64,000 nucleotides of DNA from NCBI RefSeq assembly GCF_029227915.1, contig NC_079879.1, positions 16,246,001 through 16,310,000 of the forward strand, read 5' to 3'. The notes under the pieces were generated by a model, which did no database searches, was not told where the DNA came from, and saw nothing but the letters and a program-made list of their open reading frames with translations. The position numbers and the translations under genes were made by a program. This DNA comes from Hydractinia symbiolongicarpus. Taxonomy: Eukaryota > Cnidaria > Hydrozoa > Anthoathecata > Hydractiniidae. Below, one piece after another: positions 1-10,556 of this stretch (positions within the stretch are counted from its first letter, which is position 1; each line of letters opens with the position of its first letter).

Positions 1-1879
1 AAGGAGGTATGGAGATACCAGCTGATTTTGTCTTCAAAACAGTCGATGCAAAACTTCACAATCAAATAAAAGAGAAAGTTCTCAAGGAACTGGAAAACTT
101 TGAAGGGAGAAGAAAAGTTGGTATAAATAAGAGTTTAAAAAAGAAAGAAAAAAAAATAAAAAGTACCAAAAAGTGTGTTTTCAATTTTTCAACCCCTAAT
201 TTAATACGATTTGATTCCTATTTTACTCTTATTATTAGTACGACAATCAACTTCAATTTCCAAGGTATTTTATTACCTCTTATTATTAGTACGACTCCTT
301 CAAAATAATTATTTTTACCGGAGGATTAAATTAGAAGAATGACGGTATAATCGGTGTGTTTCTAGGAATTTTTTTGTTGATTTAAAGAATTACTACAAAG
401 ATATTATGGCTGTTAGCTTAGCACAACTGTAAACTTGTGGTCTTTATCTTTCATATTTAGGACTTAATCAGTGCCCATACAAATTACCTGCTGATCAGTG
501 GAGAGACAATATTAAAGAGTGGCCACCTCTCCAATACCATGATCTTTATCACTACCTAATAAAATCTCCACGTATGTATTTTTTACTATAGCTAGAGAAG
601 AGCTATTACCTGCTGACAATATATTTTTTACTTTATAAAGCTTAAACTAACTTTTTGTTATTTTTTTGGTCAATTTTGGGTGTTTTCGGTCCAGAGGTGA
701 TGGAGAACTACACATCTTTTGTAGCTCATAAATTTTTTGTTTCTGGATGGGTACAGACATTGTTTCATATGTGGTTGAAGCCTGGATACTTCTTAGCTAA
801 ATGTGAAGTTAAGCCATCGTATAGAACGAATGACAAACCCCATCAACCTTGGGTTGCTCTGAATCAATCAGGATCTGTGTTAGCTGCCCATTGTTCATGC
901 ATGGCAGGGTGAGTCAAACTTATACTACAAGTTTTGTCAATGGAGATTCTGATGTCTCTTAATAAGCAGGTTAATAAGCAGGTTACGAGAAATCAATCTG
1001 CCAGCATAATTTGGCACGAACAAAGAACAGGTCGAATCACTGGCTCGATAATTCACAAAGTTAGATGCACCAGTTTGGATTGCCCATCGAAATCCTTGAT
1101 ACTTAGCATTACCAATCCTGGTTATAATGTAATTAATACTCCGCCACTAATGTGGGGTAGAGAGAAGGAAAAGGAAGCTTTAGCTGACTATACGAACATA
1201 TCTTGTGACGAGAATTATTTTTGTTCTTCGCTGTGCATTAACCCCATAGTTGTACATAACGAATTCGACTGTAATGACATTGGTTTAGTTTTGAAAGCTA
1301 CGGATCACTTTTTTTGGGGTTTCCCCAGATGCTGTCATAAATTGCTCATGCTGTGGCCTAGGAGTTGTAGAAATTAAATGCCCCTATTCACTTCGCGAAA
1401 CAGGATTACAAAAGGCAATAGTTAGCAATAAATTTTATGTAAAGAAATCCAGTGATGGAACCCTCAGTTTGGATAACAACCATCAGTACTACAGTCAAGT
1501 ACAACACGAAATGTATGTATGTGGGGTAAGCCATTGTGACTTTGTGGTTTGGACAACTATCGAATTTGTAATTCTGAGAATTTACGTGGATCAAATGTTT
1601 ATTGCGGAGATGGTAAAAAAATGTTCTGAGTTTTGGATGAAGTGCATACTGCCGGAACTGTTTACTCGAAAACTGGAAAATAATAATGAGAATGATGTTG
1701 CTACAACATCAAAAATCATTAAGCACTACTGTATTTGTAATCCACCGTTGGATGGAGATATGGTTGGATGTGATCATTGTGACCGCTGGTATCACATTCA
1801 GTGCATCAACTTAAAAAAAATACCAAGGTCAAAAGTTTGGTACTGCAAAGATTGCAAAAAGAAAAAGACAACTCAGTGA
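1..1879 (+). pseudogene. SWIM-YqaJ-PHD protein of a DNA transposon (5' end outside window, damaged)
   Basis: Exons read: 1 to about 121 (partial), 461-570, about 692-911, then about 983-1879. The joined reading gives ...FEGRRKVG / LNQCPYKLPADQW / ...YTSFVAHKFFVSGWV... and VLAAHCSCMAG, the first half of a SWIM zinc finger (CxC). The second half (CxH) is absent between 911 and 983. A YqaJ-type exonuclease domain follows: SIIWHEQRTGRITGS, GVSPDA, VVEIKCPYS and QYYSQVQHEM give the D, ExK and Q residues of this nuclease fold. The C-terminus is a C4HC3 PHD finger (CIC..CDHC..HIQC..WYCKDC). A homopolymer frameshift lies near 1309-1317. An AATAAA signal sits at 1884-1889. Convergent with the THAP/DDE gene, as in ISL2EU elements; the family name is from memory. 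The nuclease role is family knowledge; this copy is probably inactive. Confidence 0.7.
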
Positions 1880-1937
1880 CTTTAATAAATGTATATTTTT
1901 ATTTTTGTATATATTTTATAATATACAATTTTCAACA

Positions 1938-3642
1938 TTAAACCTCTGGTTTTTGTACAATGCTTTTATTCATATTTACTAGTGCTGAACAAACAGTTAC
2001 TATTTTATCACAACTGGCTAGTGTGTCGTTTAAGTTTTCATCTGAGATCTTCTTAACTGTTTGTATAGGCATTATACCTTTTAAAATAGTGTATCTGTTT
2101 TTTAGCAATCCTATGACACGTTCAATATGAATTCTAACAGATGCTATTTTCCTTGAGTTTTCAACTTCTTGAGCAGAGAGCTGATTTTTACCCCTTGTAA
2201 AGGCAGGAATGATTAATTCAGATCCAGAGCCAGCAGCAAAGTCGTCTACCATTGTAAAACCTCCGTCTGCCAATATCTGATCCCCAGGAAGGTGGTACCT
2301 CGAGGAGAAAAATTGTGAGTCCCTGACAATTTGGATGTCTGATGCTCTTCCTCCCCAGCAACGCGATACAAAATTGATAGTTCCCAGAGGTGTACATGAA
2401 ATCATGACTTTTATAGTACAATGTTTTTTGTAAGTGCTGTAACATTGGGCTCTTGCAAGTAGAGATGTCGGTGCCTCAATAAAAATTTCAAAACAATCAA
2501 TTATTGATGTCAATCGAGGAATTTTTTTTTAAAAAAACCGGAGGAATCATTTTAAATATGTTATCTCTGTCACCCATTTTAACAAAAAACTTCAGCCAGA
2601 TATACATAACGTCCAACCATTTCCAAAAGTACTCTATAGCAGTTGTTTTGCTAATACCAGACACATGAGAAAGAAGGTCAAAACTCATATTATGTTTCAA
2701 CTTAAATAATGTCAACAAAATTTGATCTTCTAACGACAATTTCGTAGGTTTAAGTTTGTCACTTGTGCAAATACGGGTCACATATTTGATCAGAACGAGT
2801 AAAGCTGGATAAGTTAAACCAGTCAACATAACACTTTTTTCGGTGTGTTGCATGAGATGTTGCATGCTAAATGGATTTTGATTTGATGAAAGAGAGGCAT
2901 TCAATTTGATCTGAAGACTATTTCTCTCCATCCTTAAGTTGTCCATTTCCTTGTAAATACTTTCCCTTTCAGTCAAGTTAATTGGAGACATCAATGATAA
3001 TGGTGGTGAGCTTGCTGGGGTAGGCACCTGAACATCTGGAGAATTTGTATCATTTTCAGGTGTTGTTAATTTTAATTTCGTTGTTTCTGTAGACACTGAA
3101 AGAAAAAAAGAATAAACATAAAAAACAGTTGTTTCAAACTTTATTTTCTACAATAGTAAAAACGGTAATAAAAAATTACCTTCCAAGGCCAATTTTCTTT
3201 GCCTCCTTTGATGTTGATCAAATCCTGATAACTTTCGTTTAGGAGTAAATAAGCTAGCTGGTCTCTGCTTGTGAGGGAAAATCGATGGAATGTAGTCAGG
3301 GTCGTTTGCATTGTTGCTTTTTTGCCCTAAAAAAATACTTAGAACTATTTACTTTGCCACGAAAACTGAAATAAATAACAAGAAATTTTATAAAGGGTTA
3401 AGACAGATGTAAAACAGTTATCTTGTTAATATGTAGCTACCTGATATAAAATGTTGTGAACAAACATAATGATATCTGGACTTGGGTGACCACGTCTTAT
3501 TCTTATCTATGATATCGCTCCTATTTATTGCCCTCAGCCATGATTTTCTTCTAAGTTTATCATGTGGAATAATATAGAATTTCAATTCAGGGTGATTCTG
3601 ACAGTTGTTTGTACAGGAATAAACACAACAGCTTCGAGGCAT
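1938..3642 (-). pseudogene. THAP-domain DDE_Tnp_4 transposase (ISL2EU-like)
   Basis: Exons on -: 3642-3441, 3326-3180, 3095 onward; phases match. Exon 1 is a THAP DNA-binding domain (MPRSCCVYSC..., CSQHF; C2CH). Exon 2 is a basic linker. Exon 3 has a helix-turn-helix segment (LSLEDQILLTLFKLKHNMSF..VSGISKTTA) and then a DDE_4 nuclease: IIDCFEIF, ILADGGFT and RIHIERVIG carry the D, D and E. The HTH part (ending near 2,520) and the DDE part (2,513-1,938) are in different frames because of an indel in the A/T run at 2,521-2,536, so this copy is probably dead. Stop at 1938-1940; an AATAAA on - lies at 1898-1903, so the two convergent genes share a terminator region of about 60 bp. Partner of the YqaJ gene. 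Role: cut-and-paste transposition, by family. Confidence 0.82.
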
Positions 3643-3660
3643 ACTTGTCTTTCCCTAATC

Positions 3661-3848
3661 TGCTCTGTTCCGCGTTGTTTGTTTTCCCTAACCCATAATG
3701 GTAGCTTTAAAATCACACGGGTGTGACGTCATGCCGACCGCAAGAATACCTGGGGAAGCTGCTTTAGGTACCAAGGTACGTCGTGCTGAATATTATTCAT
3801 CATTCCATTGGCTTAGTGTATTATTTTATTTCATGTAACTAGCTAATA
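3661..3848. other. Outer flank of the two-gene transposon
   Basis: Promoter-side flank of the THAP transposase. It contains an ACGGGTGTGACGTCA stretch with a CRE-like TGACGTCA at about 3723. No terminal inverted repeat can be assigned because the opposite end of the element lies left of position 1. Confidence 0.3.
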
Positions 3849-4710
3849 ATGTTTTTCTGCCATATTTTTACGATATCTTCTTTCTTGCACAAACTTCTAT
3901 TATTTTTGTGCGGGGATATTGAATCTAATCCAGGTTCGGCTTACCATATTAAATCAGTTAATGGGTCATTTAATCAAGGCGACAAAAAGTTTGGTGAAAC
4001 TGCTGGTATTCAGTGTATGTGCAATGCTCTTCTAGCTATATGTTGTCCCAACTCAAAAGAATTTCTGTTTGAATATCATTTGATTTAGATAACATCTTAG
4101 AACATGACAATGCTAATTTTAAGCAGTCAAATTTCAACAGACCCATGGCATGTTATGAGTTACTAACATCTATCAATATTGATCGTTTTCAAATTGCTGT
4201 AAGTCTCCTGAGTAGTACGTCAGCTCTTTTGGGTGATGAACATTACTTCTTAGCTCATGGACAAATGAATTCAGAAACAGTTCATTGTGTTTTCGAAAGC
4301 ATATATTGGTTCATAATATTCATGATAATCCTGGGGTCAGTTCTGTTTAACTTCGCAAACCGTCCTTTTCATCTGATGTTCTTAATTTCATGGTTATTTA
4401 CAGAAAAGTTAACAGTCATCTGCAGACATTTTACGACATGCTGTCAAAGAAAATTGCAAGTTCTGACATGCATGTTATACTTGGAGATTTCAATATAAAT
4501 GCCAAAGTTGACCAGCCAGAATTAGCAGATATCAAGAATGATTATACACAAATTGTACCAGGACCTACTCATCTAGCTGGTGCTATCCTTGATCATGTTT
4601 ATGTGAAGAGTAGCGTTTTGTCGATGTACTGCATTAATTGCTATGTCAAGTGTATACATTTCTCTGATCATAATGCCATCAAATTTAGCCTTTCAACGAC
4701 ACCACGCTGA
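3849..4710 (+). pseudogene. Degenerate 2A-led ORF with cysteine-protease-like and endonuclease remnants (Helentron-type)
   Basis: The N-terminus is a hydrophobic stretch followed by a 2A-like motif, CGDIESNPG, at 3911-3934. Next is NQGDKKFGETAGIQCMCN, which resembles the Cys box of C76/tegument-type deubiquitinases found in some Helitron and other large-element proteins. A frameshift near 4085 moves the reading into LDNILEHDN... . A further frame change near 4390 leads to an exonuclease/endonuclease/phosphatase remnant: VILGDFNI, PTHLAGAILDHVYV, FSDHNAIKF. The order 2A, protease-like, APE-type endonuclease fits Helentron-like Rep/helicase proteins, but no Rep or helicase core is present here. 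The residue after the 2A glycine is Ser instead of the usual Pro. Assignment to Helentrons is inference; a non-LTR retrotransposon source of the endonuclease is possible. Confidence 0.5.
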
Positions 4711-5635
4711 CAAACTGACATGCCATATTTTGATCAATCAACTTTGCAGCCACTTTTATAGAGTTACGATGATGATATCATCCTGTTAGCATATTTTAAA
4801 TATATATTAATGTTTATTATATTAAATATAACATTAAAAACACATGGTGTGGTATAAAATTTTCGATTCTTTTCAAATCTTCTTCAGTGTATACACAAGG
4901 AAAACCAGTTTCGTCTATGTGTGTATGAATATAAAAACATTCAAAACACATGGTGTGGTATAAAATTTTCGATTATTTTCAAATCTTCTTCAGTCTATAT
5001 ATATATATATTATATAGATATTTATTTAGATATTTATATACATATTTTTTTTATTAAAAAAATACATTTGTTCAAATATTTTTAGTAGTTTGGTTGTATA
5101 TATACCTTTTGTATTTATGTGACATTGCAGTAAGTGAATGAAGTTAATCAACCACCAAAATCACATTGTTCTACTATCAACAATATGGTTGTCTACATTA
5201 TGAACTTCTTCTCATGTTCTGTTATTTTGGATTAGGTTTTTCAAAGAATGTTGGTGTGCTGTATCACACCTAAAACTGTTCAACCTCATTCGATTGAAAG
5301 TAATTGCAATCATCAGCGCAAGTATATCACACCAATGACCTCACAACTATTTGATGCCCAAGTTGTCATATTTCGGTAAGCCATATCAATTATTTCGTAA
5401 TAAAGTTTCCGACGAATGACCCTATCTTGGCTAGAAAATATTTAGTTCATGTTTACACTAAGATAAGCTTCATTTTTTTTCATTGTTTTGCAATAATGAA
5501 CCTCAAAAGTATTTTGTTGTTATTTAAACCTATAAACTGCTGAAACGATACTTTTTCTTGTTTTGAAAATTGTTTGTTCTCATTCATAGCTTTTCTCTAA
5601 TGCTTGTCATTTGCTACAACAGTCACTAGAAATCA
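4711..5635. repeat. Non-coding stretch with a 107 bp tandem duplication
   Basis: No convincing gene. A segment starting ACACATGGTGTGGTATAAAA occurs at about 4839-4890 and again at about 4946-4997 (period near 107 bp), followed by an AT microsatellite at about 4998-5010. The rest is unrecognised AT-rich DNA. Confidence 0.5.
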
Positions 5636-5817
5636 CATTACGTTTTATGCTGGGGTATATACGATGCACATGGCGACATGCCTAATCTTATAATGAAAGA
5701 GAACGCATTACGTTCCATGCTGGGACATATACGATTCACACGCAGACTTGCCTAATCTTATAATGGAAAGAAAACGCATTACGTTCTATGCTGGGACATA
5801 TACGATTGACATGCAGA
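5636..5817. repeat. 70 bp tandem repeat, about 2.6 copies
   Basis: Units begin CATTACGTTNNATGCTGGG at 5636, 5706 and 5777 (periods 70 and 71) and share TATACGAT and GCCTAATCTTATAATG. No coding content. Confidence 0.8.
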
Positions 5818-6297
5818 ATGTTATAGAACAATCTTGTGGAGCAGCAGGTTGCTACTTCGTGAAAACGTCAGCGGAACAATGTTTGTATTAATTTTTTATG
5901 TATTAATGCATTATTCGAAACAATATTTATGACTCAAAATTATTTGCGTACTGATCATGAAATTTATAATCGATTTGTGAAACCATGGGTAAATCTCTCT
6001 ACGCGGATAAGTTTTCAAGTCTTGTGATTGGTTGATGCAATAAGTTACTCGCTTAATTATTTCTATTGCCTAATCCATGACACATTGGTGTGAGAAAGTT
6101 TCGGGTATGCGCATTTTGTTTTGAAATTTCTCAAATCATTTTTCTTTCGAAAATCTCGATCACGATGTGTCGTGAAAACAACGTATTGAAACGTTCTCAG
6201 CCTTAGGAAAGTGTAGCGCGGAGACAGCGGTGATCTATGGATAGTCGCCTCGGGGAAACGTAGTGTGAGAGTTATTGTTAAACCCGCGCCCGCTCAA
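5818..6297. other. Unassigned stretch 3' of the rve transposase
   Basis: I see no gene here. It probably includes the 3' flank of the IS3EU-like element on -, but no terminal repeat could be paired with the other side. Confidence 0.3.
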
Positions 6298-7838
6298 CTA
6301 CGGCCGTAAAGCTATATGTCCATTCATTAATAGAATACTCATAAACATACACATATACAGAAACGACGAGTGTTTCAAACCGTCAAGGTTTCTTGTTTCT
6401 TTTGAAAACGAGCTTGGCTGATCAAAAACTTTCACCTGTTGTGAACCATTATCTGTTGGAGAAGGAGCGTGTGCGTCGAAACCAAACCATTGCATGTCAT
6501 CATCGCCTATGTTGTCGTGAAATTCAGCTACTTGAATTTGATTTCTATTTCGTTGATCAATAATTCCATTATTCCATATGTTTTCTGGGCTTTGGTCACG
6601 TTCAGTTCGTAAAGGATGTTTATTCCATCCAACAGTGAAACTTGTAACCGCTTGATTGATCCGAGGGATGAATACCAAATGTAAAATAAACGTATGTCTC
6701 TCATCATATACGTTAAGCAATCCTACAAAAAATAAACTCACAGTGTTAGCACTGTCAATATATGACATTTATCCTATAGAAACAAAATTTACCTTCAAGC
6801 GCTTGAAATGTGTAATAGAATCTGTGACATACATACATCCACACATCCCGCCATAGTCGTTCTATACGTTGATTACCTGTTGACGTGCCAGCAATAAAAC
6901 TACCTCGATTTCTCTACGTGATTCCATTTCCTTCCACAACAGTGTATTTTCACCACCCTTGTCTGTTCTCAATCTTCATGGAAGACCGTAGGAGTTCGCA
7001 GCGTCTGTGAATAATTCAAAAACAGTTTCTTTTCTGTTATTAGTTGCGCACTTTAGATATACAATAAGGCGAGAAAACCCATCAATAGCACCATGAATCA
7101 CAAAGCCCCATGCTATCAAACTGTGATGACCATCGGCATGCCATAGGGAGTTTGGTCCAGGGACACTGTAGCGTCGTCTTTTAATGAGACACACCCATTT
7201 TAAACGTGAGTTGTTTGGATCAATTCGCAAAAGAGATTTCCTAACACGCTTTTGTTGTACACGTATTCCTGTGGCATTAAGGTGGCCTAACATAAATGAC
7301 CGTCCTATATATTCGCCATGTATATTACGTAAGCTGACAATAAGTGCATCAAGCTCTTCATCAGATACTTGAGAGAAGCCGGTGCTTTCTGATACTCCAA
7401 ATTCCTTAACCCTTCTTATTATTGTCCACCTTGATACTAGCAACATTGTTGAAAGTTCTTTCCACGTATATCCTAGCTCTCGAAAATAGAGTAACAATTC
7501 CTTTTCAATCTTGACTTTTGGACGGCCAACATTTCCACTTTTTTCGACGTGCTTATATAATTGATACACAGCTAGGTCAGGATTATTGGCACCTCTATTT
7601 TCCCTTGTGACGAGCTGTAAAAACGTCAAGAATTGATCTCAACTTCTTCAAGTGCGAATCTAGACTCATTAAACGATAGGATCAGCAAATTTAAACTTTC
7701 TATGATGGCGAGATATATTCTATCCTGGATAAGTTCAATCTCTTCACTATGACCAGAACGGCTTTGTATATCACTTACAAGAGTGGAGAGTTCGTGGAAG
7801 TATTCTTCCAGTTCATCAGGCTCAACGCATCCATCCAT
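6298..7838 (-). pseudogene. IS3EU-like rve (DDE) transposase, nearly intact
   Basis: Segments on -: 7838-7626 (acidic N-terminal helix region), 7629-6793 (HTH + integrase core), intron 6792-6723 (GTAAAT...TTTGTAG), then 6722-6298. The HTH segment reads GRPKVKIEKE...LGYTWKELSTMLLVSRWT. The catalytic core has WHADGHHSLI (first D), RTDKGGEN (second D) and NQRIERLWRDVW (E). The region after the intron, LVFIPRINQAV..GWNKHPLRTE..SPENIW, is the conserved tail of this family. Lesions: a TGA at 6976-6978 after YGLP where Ser is expected, a 1 nt deletion near 6,910, and a frame offset at 7626-7629. Apart from these the domain order is complete, so this is a recently inactivated copy. The IS3EU name is from memory of the family. 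Confidence 0.75.
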
Positions 7839-9196
7839 TCTTACTGTATCTTGTTAGCACGCCATTTTTCAGTTTTATGAATATTCGGCAGACCAGACCC
7901 ATCATCAGACTTCTAGCCTCATGCTCCAGCACTTTTTAGTCACATGTTGATTTGTGTTTTTTATTTTCTTATTTTTTTCGTAAATGAAATTTGAATAAGT
8001 AACAACACACAAAAATTTTGCTTGGATATGTATGTTTTTTCTATTTTTTATGTTTTTCCTCCTTTTAATTTTATTTTTATTTGTGTTTTTTTTTTCATTG
8101 AATGTTTTTATTCTTAAATATGAATGAATAATGGTTGAATATGAATGATTTTTTACTTTTTATGTTTTTTTTTATTGTTTCATATTTTTATGTTTGTGTT
8201 TTTTTTTCGTTGAACGTTTTATTAGCTTGGATATGAATGATTTTTTCTTGAATTTTGCTACATAGGATCAACCATACCCGGAGAGCCCCCCCCAGTAAAA
8301 TGCCCCCTGGAAGTTTGCCCCCCCCCCCCCCAATAAAATGACTTGTACTTTTTTTATAAGAATCAGGAAAATAATTTTTATTACGTGTTCAGCCTGGAAT
8401 TGTTCTTATATTTTTTAGCCATTCCCAGCCTTTTGCTGCTATAAAAGTATTTTAATAAAAAAAAGTGTACTTTTTTCTGAAAGATATATGTATGCATTTC
8501 TTTTTAAAACACAGTTTTTCGCAATCCTACAAATGATAAATCTAAGAAGAATAGGACAATTATTATTCAAACGAAATAACACATTTTTTATAGCAATAAA
8601 AGAGACAAATTCTCTTAAAAACGATACAAAGTAAATGTGTAACAAACATATTTAAAAATGAAAAGCCCTTGCAGGCTAAAAGATTTCGGATTCTTGTTCG
8701 TGTGTAATTTTGTTCCCTATACGTAGGTCGCCAGTAGCCTGTTTTGTACAGAACTTCTACCATGTTATTCAGTTATTTGAAATAAATAGGGATCTTATCC
8801 CGTGGTATTATCTTGAACTTGCAAAATGTTTCATGTATTACAAATATGCAAAAAGTGATTTGTGAAAATAAATCGATACTTTAACAATACTGCACTACAC
8901 TTAACATGCATAACAAAGAAACGAAGACGTTTTAGCATATCAATTTATTGAATATTATTGTTTTTGGTGTAGCGATATTTTAGAAATGTTTTATTATACC
9001 TGTGACATGACTAAAATCTTTATCCAGTTTAACATATTTAAGATTTGACCATAAAGTTGGATCTTACAAGTTTAAAAACAAAAAAGAAATAGAAGTAGGC
9101 GAAAGATACAAAAAGGTTAAAAGACTACCTTCATCGGTTTAGAATTAACAATAGAGACTAAATCCAAAATGCGATTCTGTGGTATTAATATTAAAA
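7839..9196. other. T-rich low-complexity and unassigned DNA
   Basis: 7930-8270 is T-rich with imperfect repeats around TTTGTGTTTTTTTTTCNTTGAA and ATATGAATGA. 8280-8340 has two poly-C runs, each followed by ARTAAAATG. 8341-9196 is AT-rich; short open frames here have no domain signal. Confidence 0.4.
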
Positions 9197-9700
9197 CTAG
9201 CCGGGGAACCCGGAGTCGAAACGCTGGGTTAAGCCACAAGTAACTGTGTTACTCGTGGCTTAACCCAGCGTTTCGGCTTAACCCTGTGTTCTATATTTTT
9301 TTTAAAAAAAAATTCACAACTTTAGCTGAAATAAAAACTCAGTTTACAACTCGTTGCTACTCTGTTATAGCAAAAACAGTTGGCCTACCTTTTATTTTTC
9401 AGAGAACGTCCCCGCTAAAAGTTTAAAAATAAATATTACTCCGGGCTGAGGGATTAATACAGGCAAGCAATGACACATATCCATATAGACATAATATACC
9501 CTTTTTTGAAAAAAACGTTATGGTAACTTCGGCTAAACAGAAACTCAGGAAACAGCCATCATTAACATTGGACTTAGCGCTTAGTACAGGTAAACTGTGC
9601 CGTCAATGCGTTTAGACGTAGTACCCTTTTCGATTTAAATAAGAACACGGGAAAAACAGCCTGTCGTTACCCTGTCCAGCTAAAAAAATTACTCAGCAAT
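9197..9700 (+). mobile_element. Non-autonomous element with terminal hairpin and tandem core (copy A)
   Basis: Begins AACTAGCCGGGGAAC near 9196 and ends ...CCAGCTAAAAAAATT near 9700. Copy B at 45183-45992 in inverse orientation has the same two ends and the same core phrases (GCTTAGTACAGGTAAAC, GGTAACTTCGG, GGAAACAGCC). On - the terminus reads CCGGGTTCCCCGGCTAG then T, a GC hairpin followed by CTAG|T, which resembles a Helitron 3' end. The tandem-core architecture resembles the HINE/Pearl type of non-autonomous Helitron relatives; that class is inference. Confidence 0.5.
9217..9275. repeat. 28 bp-arm inverted repeat (hairpin)
   Basis: Arms 9217-9244 and 9248-9275 are reverse complements with a single mismatch and a 3 nt loop (TGT). 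They contain GCTGGGTTAAGCCAC. The hairpin lies just inside the end of copy A. The counterpart in copy B keeps the TAAGCCACAAGTAA part only, so the long hairpin is specific to this copy. Confidence 0.9.
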
Positions 9701-9814
9701 TCTATTTTGCGGAGTAAGTTTTCATTACACTAATAAAAGGTGTTGCTACCTACTAACTGCATTTAGCATAAGAAACATTGCTTAAGAATTTTGTTGTAGC
9801 TAGCCAAACTGCAT

Positions 9815-10556
9815 TTGGCTACTTTTACTCTTCAAGCCAGAAGACGAAGGTGCCAACTCGCCGAAAACGCCGTACATGTTAGGGCGGCCGCGGGCGTTTT
9901 TTCGGGTTTTTTCAAGGTTTTCGTCTGTAACCACCCGGAAAAGCCTGGACCCGTTCGAAATCGCCCGAAATACTATGCGCGCGAGGCTCATTGTTCTCAT
10001 TTAAATTTTGTCGCGAAGAAGGAAGGTGCTATTTTGTCGTTTTAATCTCAGTTTATTATTTGTGGGATTTTATTACAGCTATATTTATCGAATAAATGAT
10101 ATAAAAAACAGTTTTTTCAGAACTTCCACTGTTGAAGAGTGACTATTAGTCTACCGTTATGTTTATGTTTGGTATTGGGTACCTCAACCATGCCGTTATA
10201 TACCGATATGCAAATGCGCTATAATGGCGCGGTAGCTATACTGTAAAGTATCTACGGACTTCGTTAATACACAGAAGACAGACATTTATGTTAATATAAA
10301 TATACGCGTTCTTATTTCGTTTACTAATCCTCCGTCATAACCAGAGATTTACATCTAACATCCACTACCACTGCTCGACATTGAAAGAATAAATTATACA
10401 TCATGGTAATGAATGTTTTAAAAAAATGTTGTTTCGGGTTGATTCGGGTTTCTCCGGGCGAAACTTTGAGTTTTTTTTAAAACGCCGGAAGTCACCAACA
10501 GCCCCCGTGGTTTTTGCGGTGTTTCCGGCGAGTCGGCACCCTCGTGCCAGAAGTAG
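9815..10556. mobile_element. MITE-like element with about 100 bp inverted ends
   Basis: The left end has GCTACTT...GAAGGTGCCAACTCGCCGAAAACGCC. The right end, read in reverse complement, has GCTACTTCTGGCACGAG and GGTGCCGACTCGCCGGAAACACC. The similarity goes on inward through GGGCG and CGGG-rich blocks. The middle is AT-rich without coding signal. The 66 and 76 codon open frames at 9800-10045 lie in the GC-rich inverted repeat and are not genes. Confidence 0.45.

Noticed and set aside
8439-8763. Overlapping frames on -
   Set aside because: AT-rich, no domain or splice support.
9800-10045. Open frames on both strands
   Set aside because: Located in the GC-rich inverted end of a MITE-like element; no domain.
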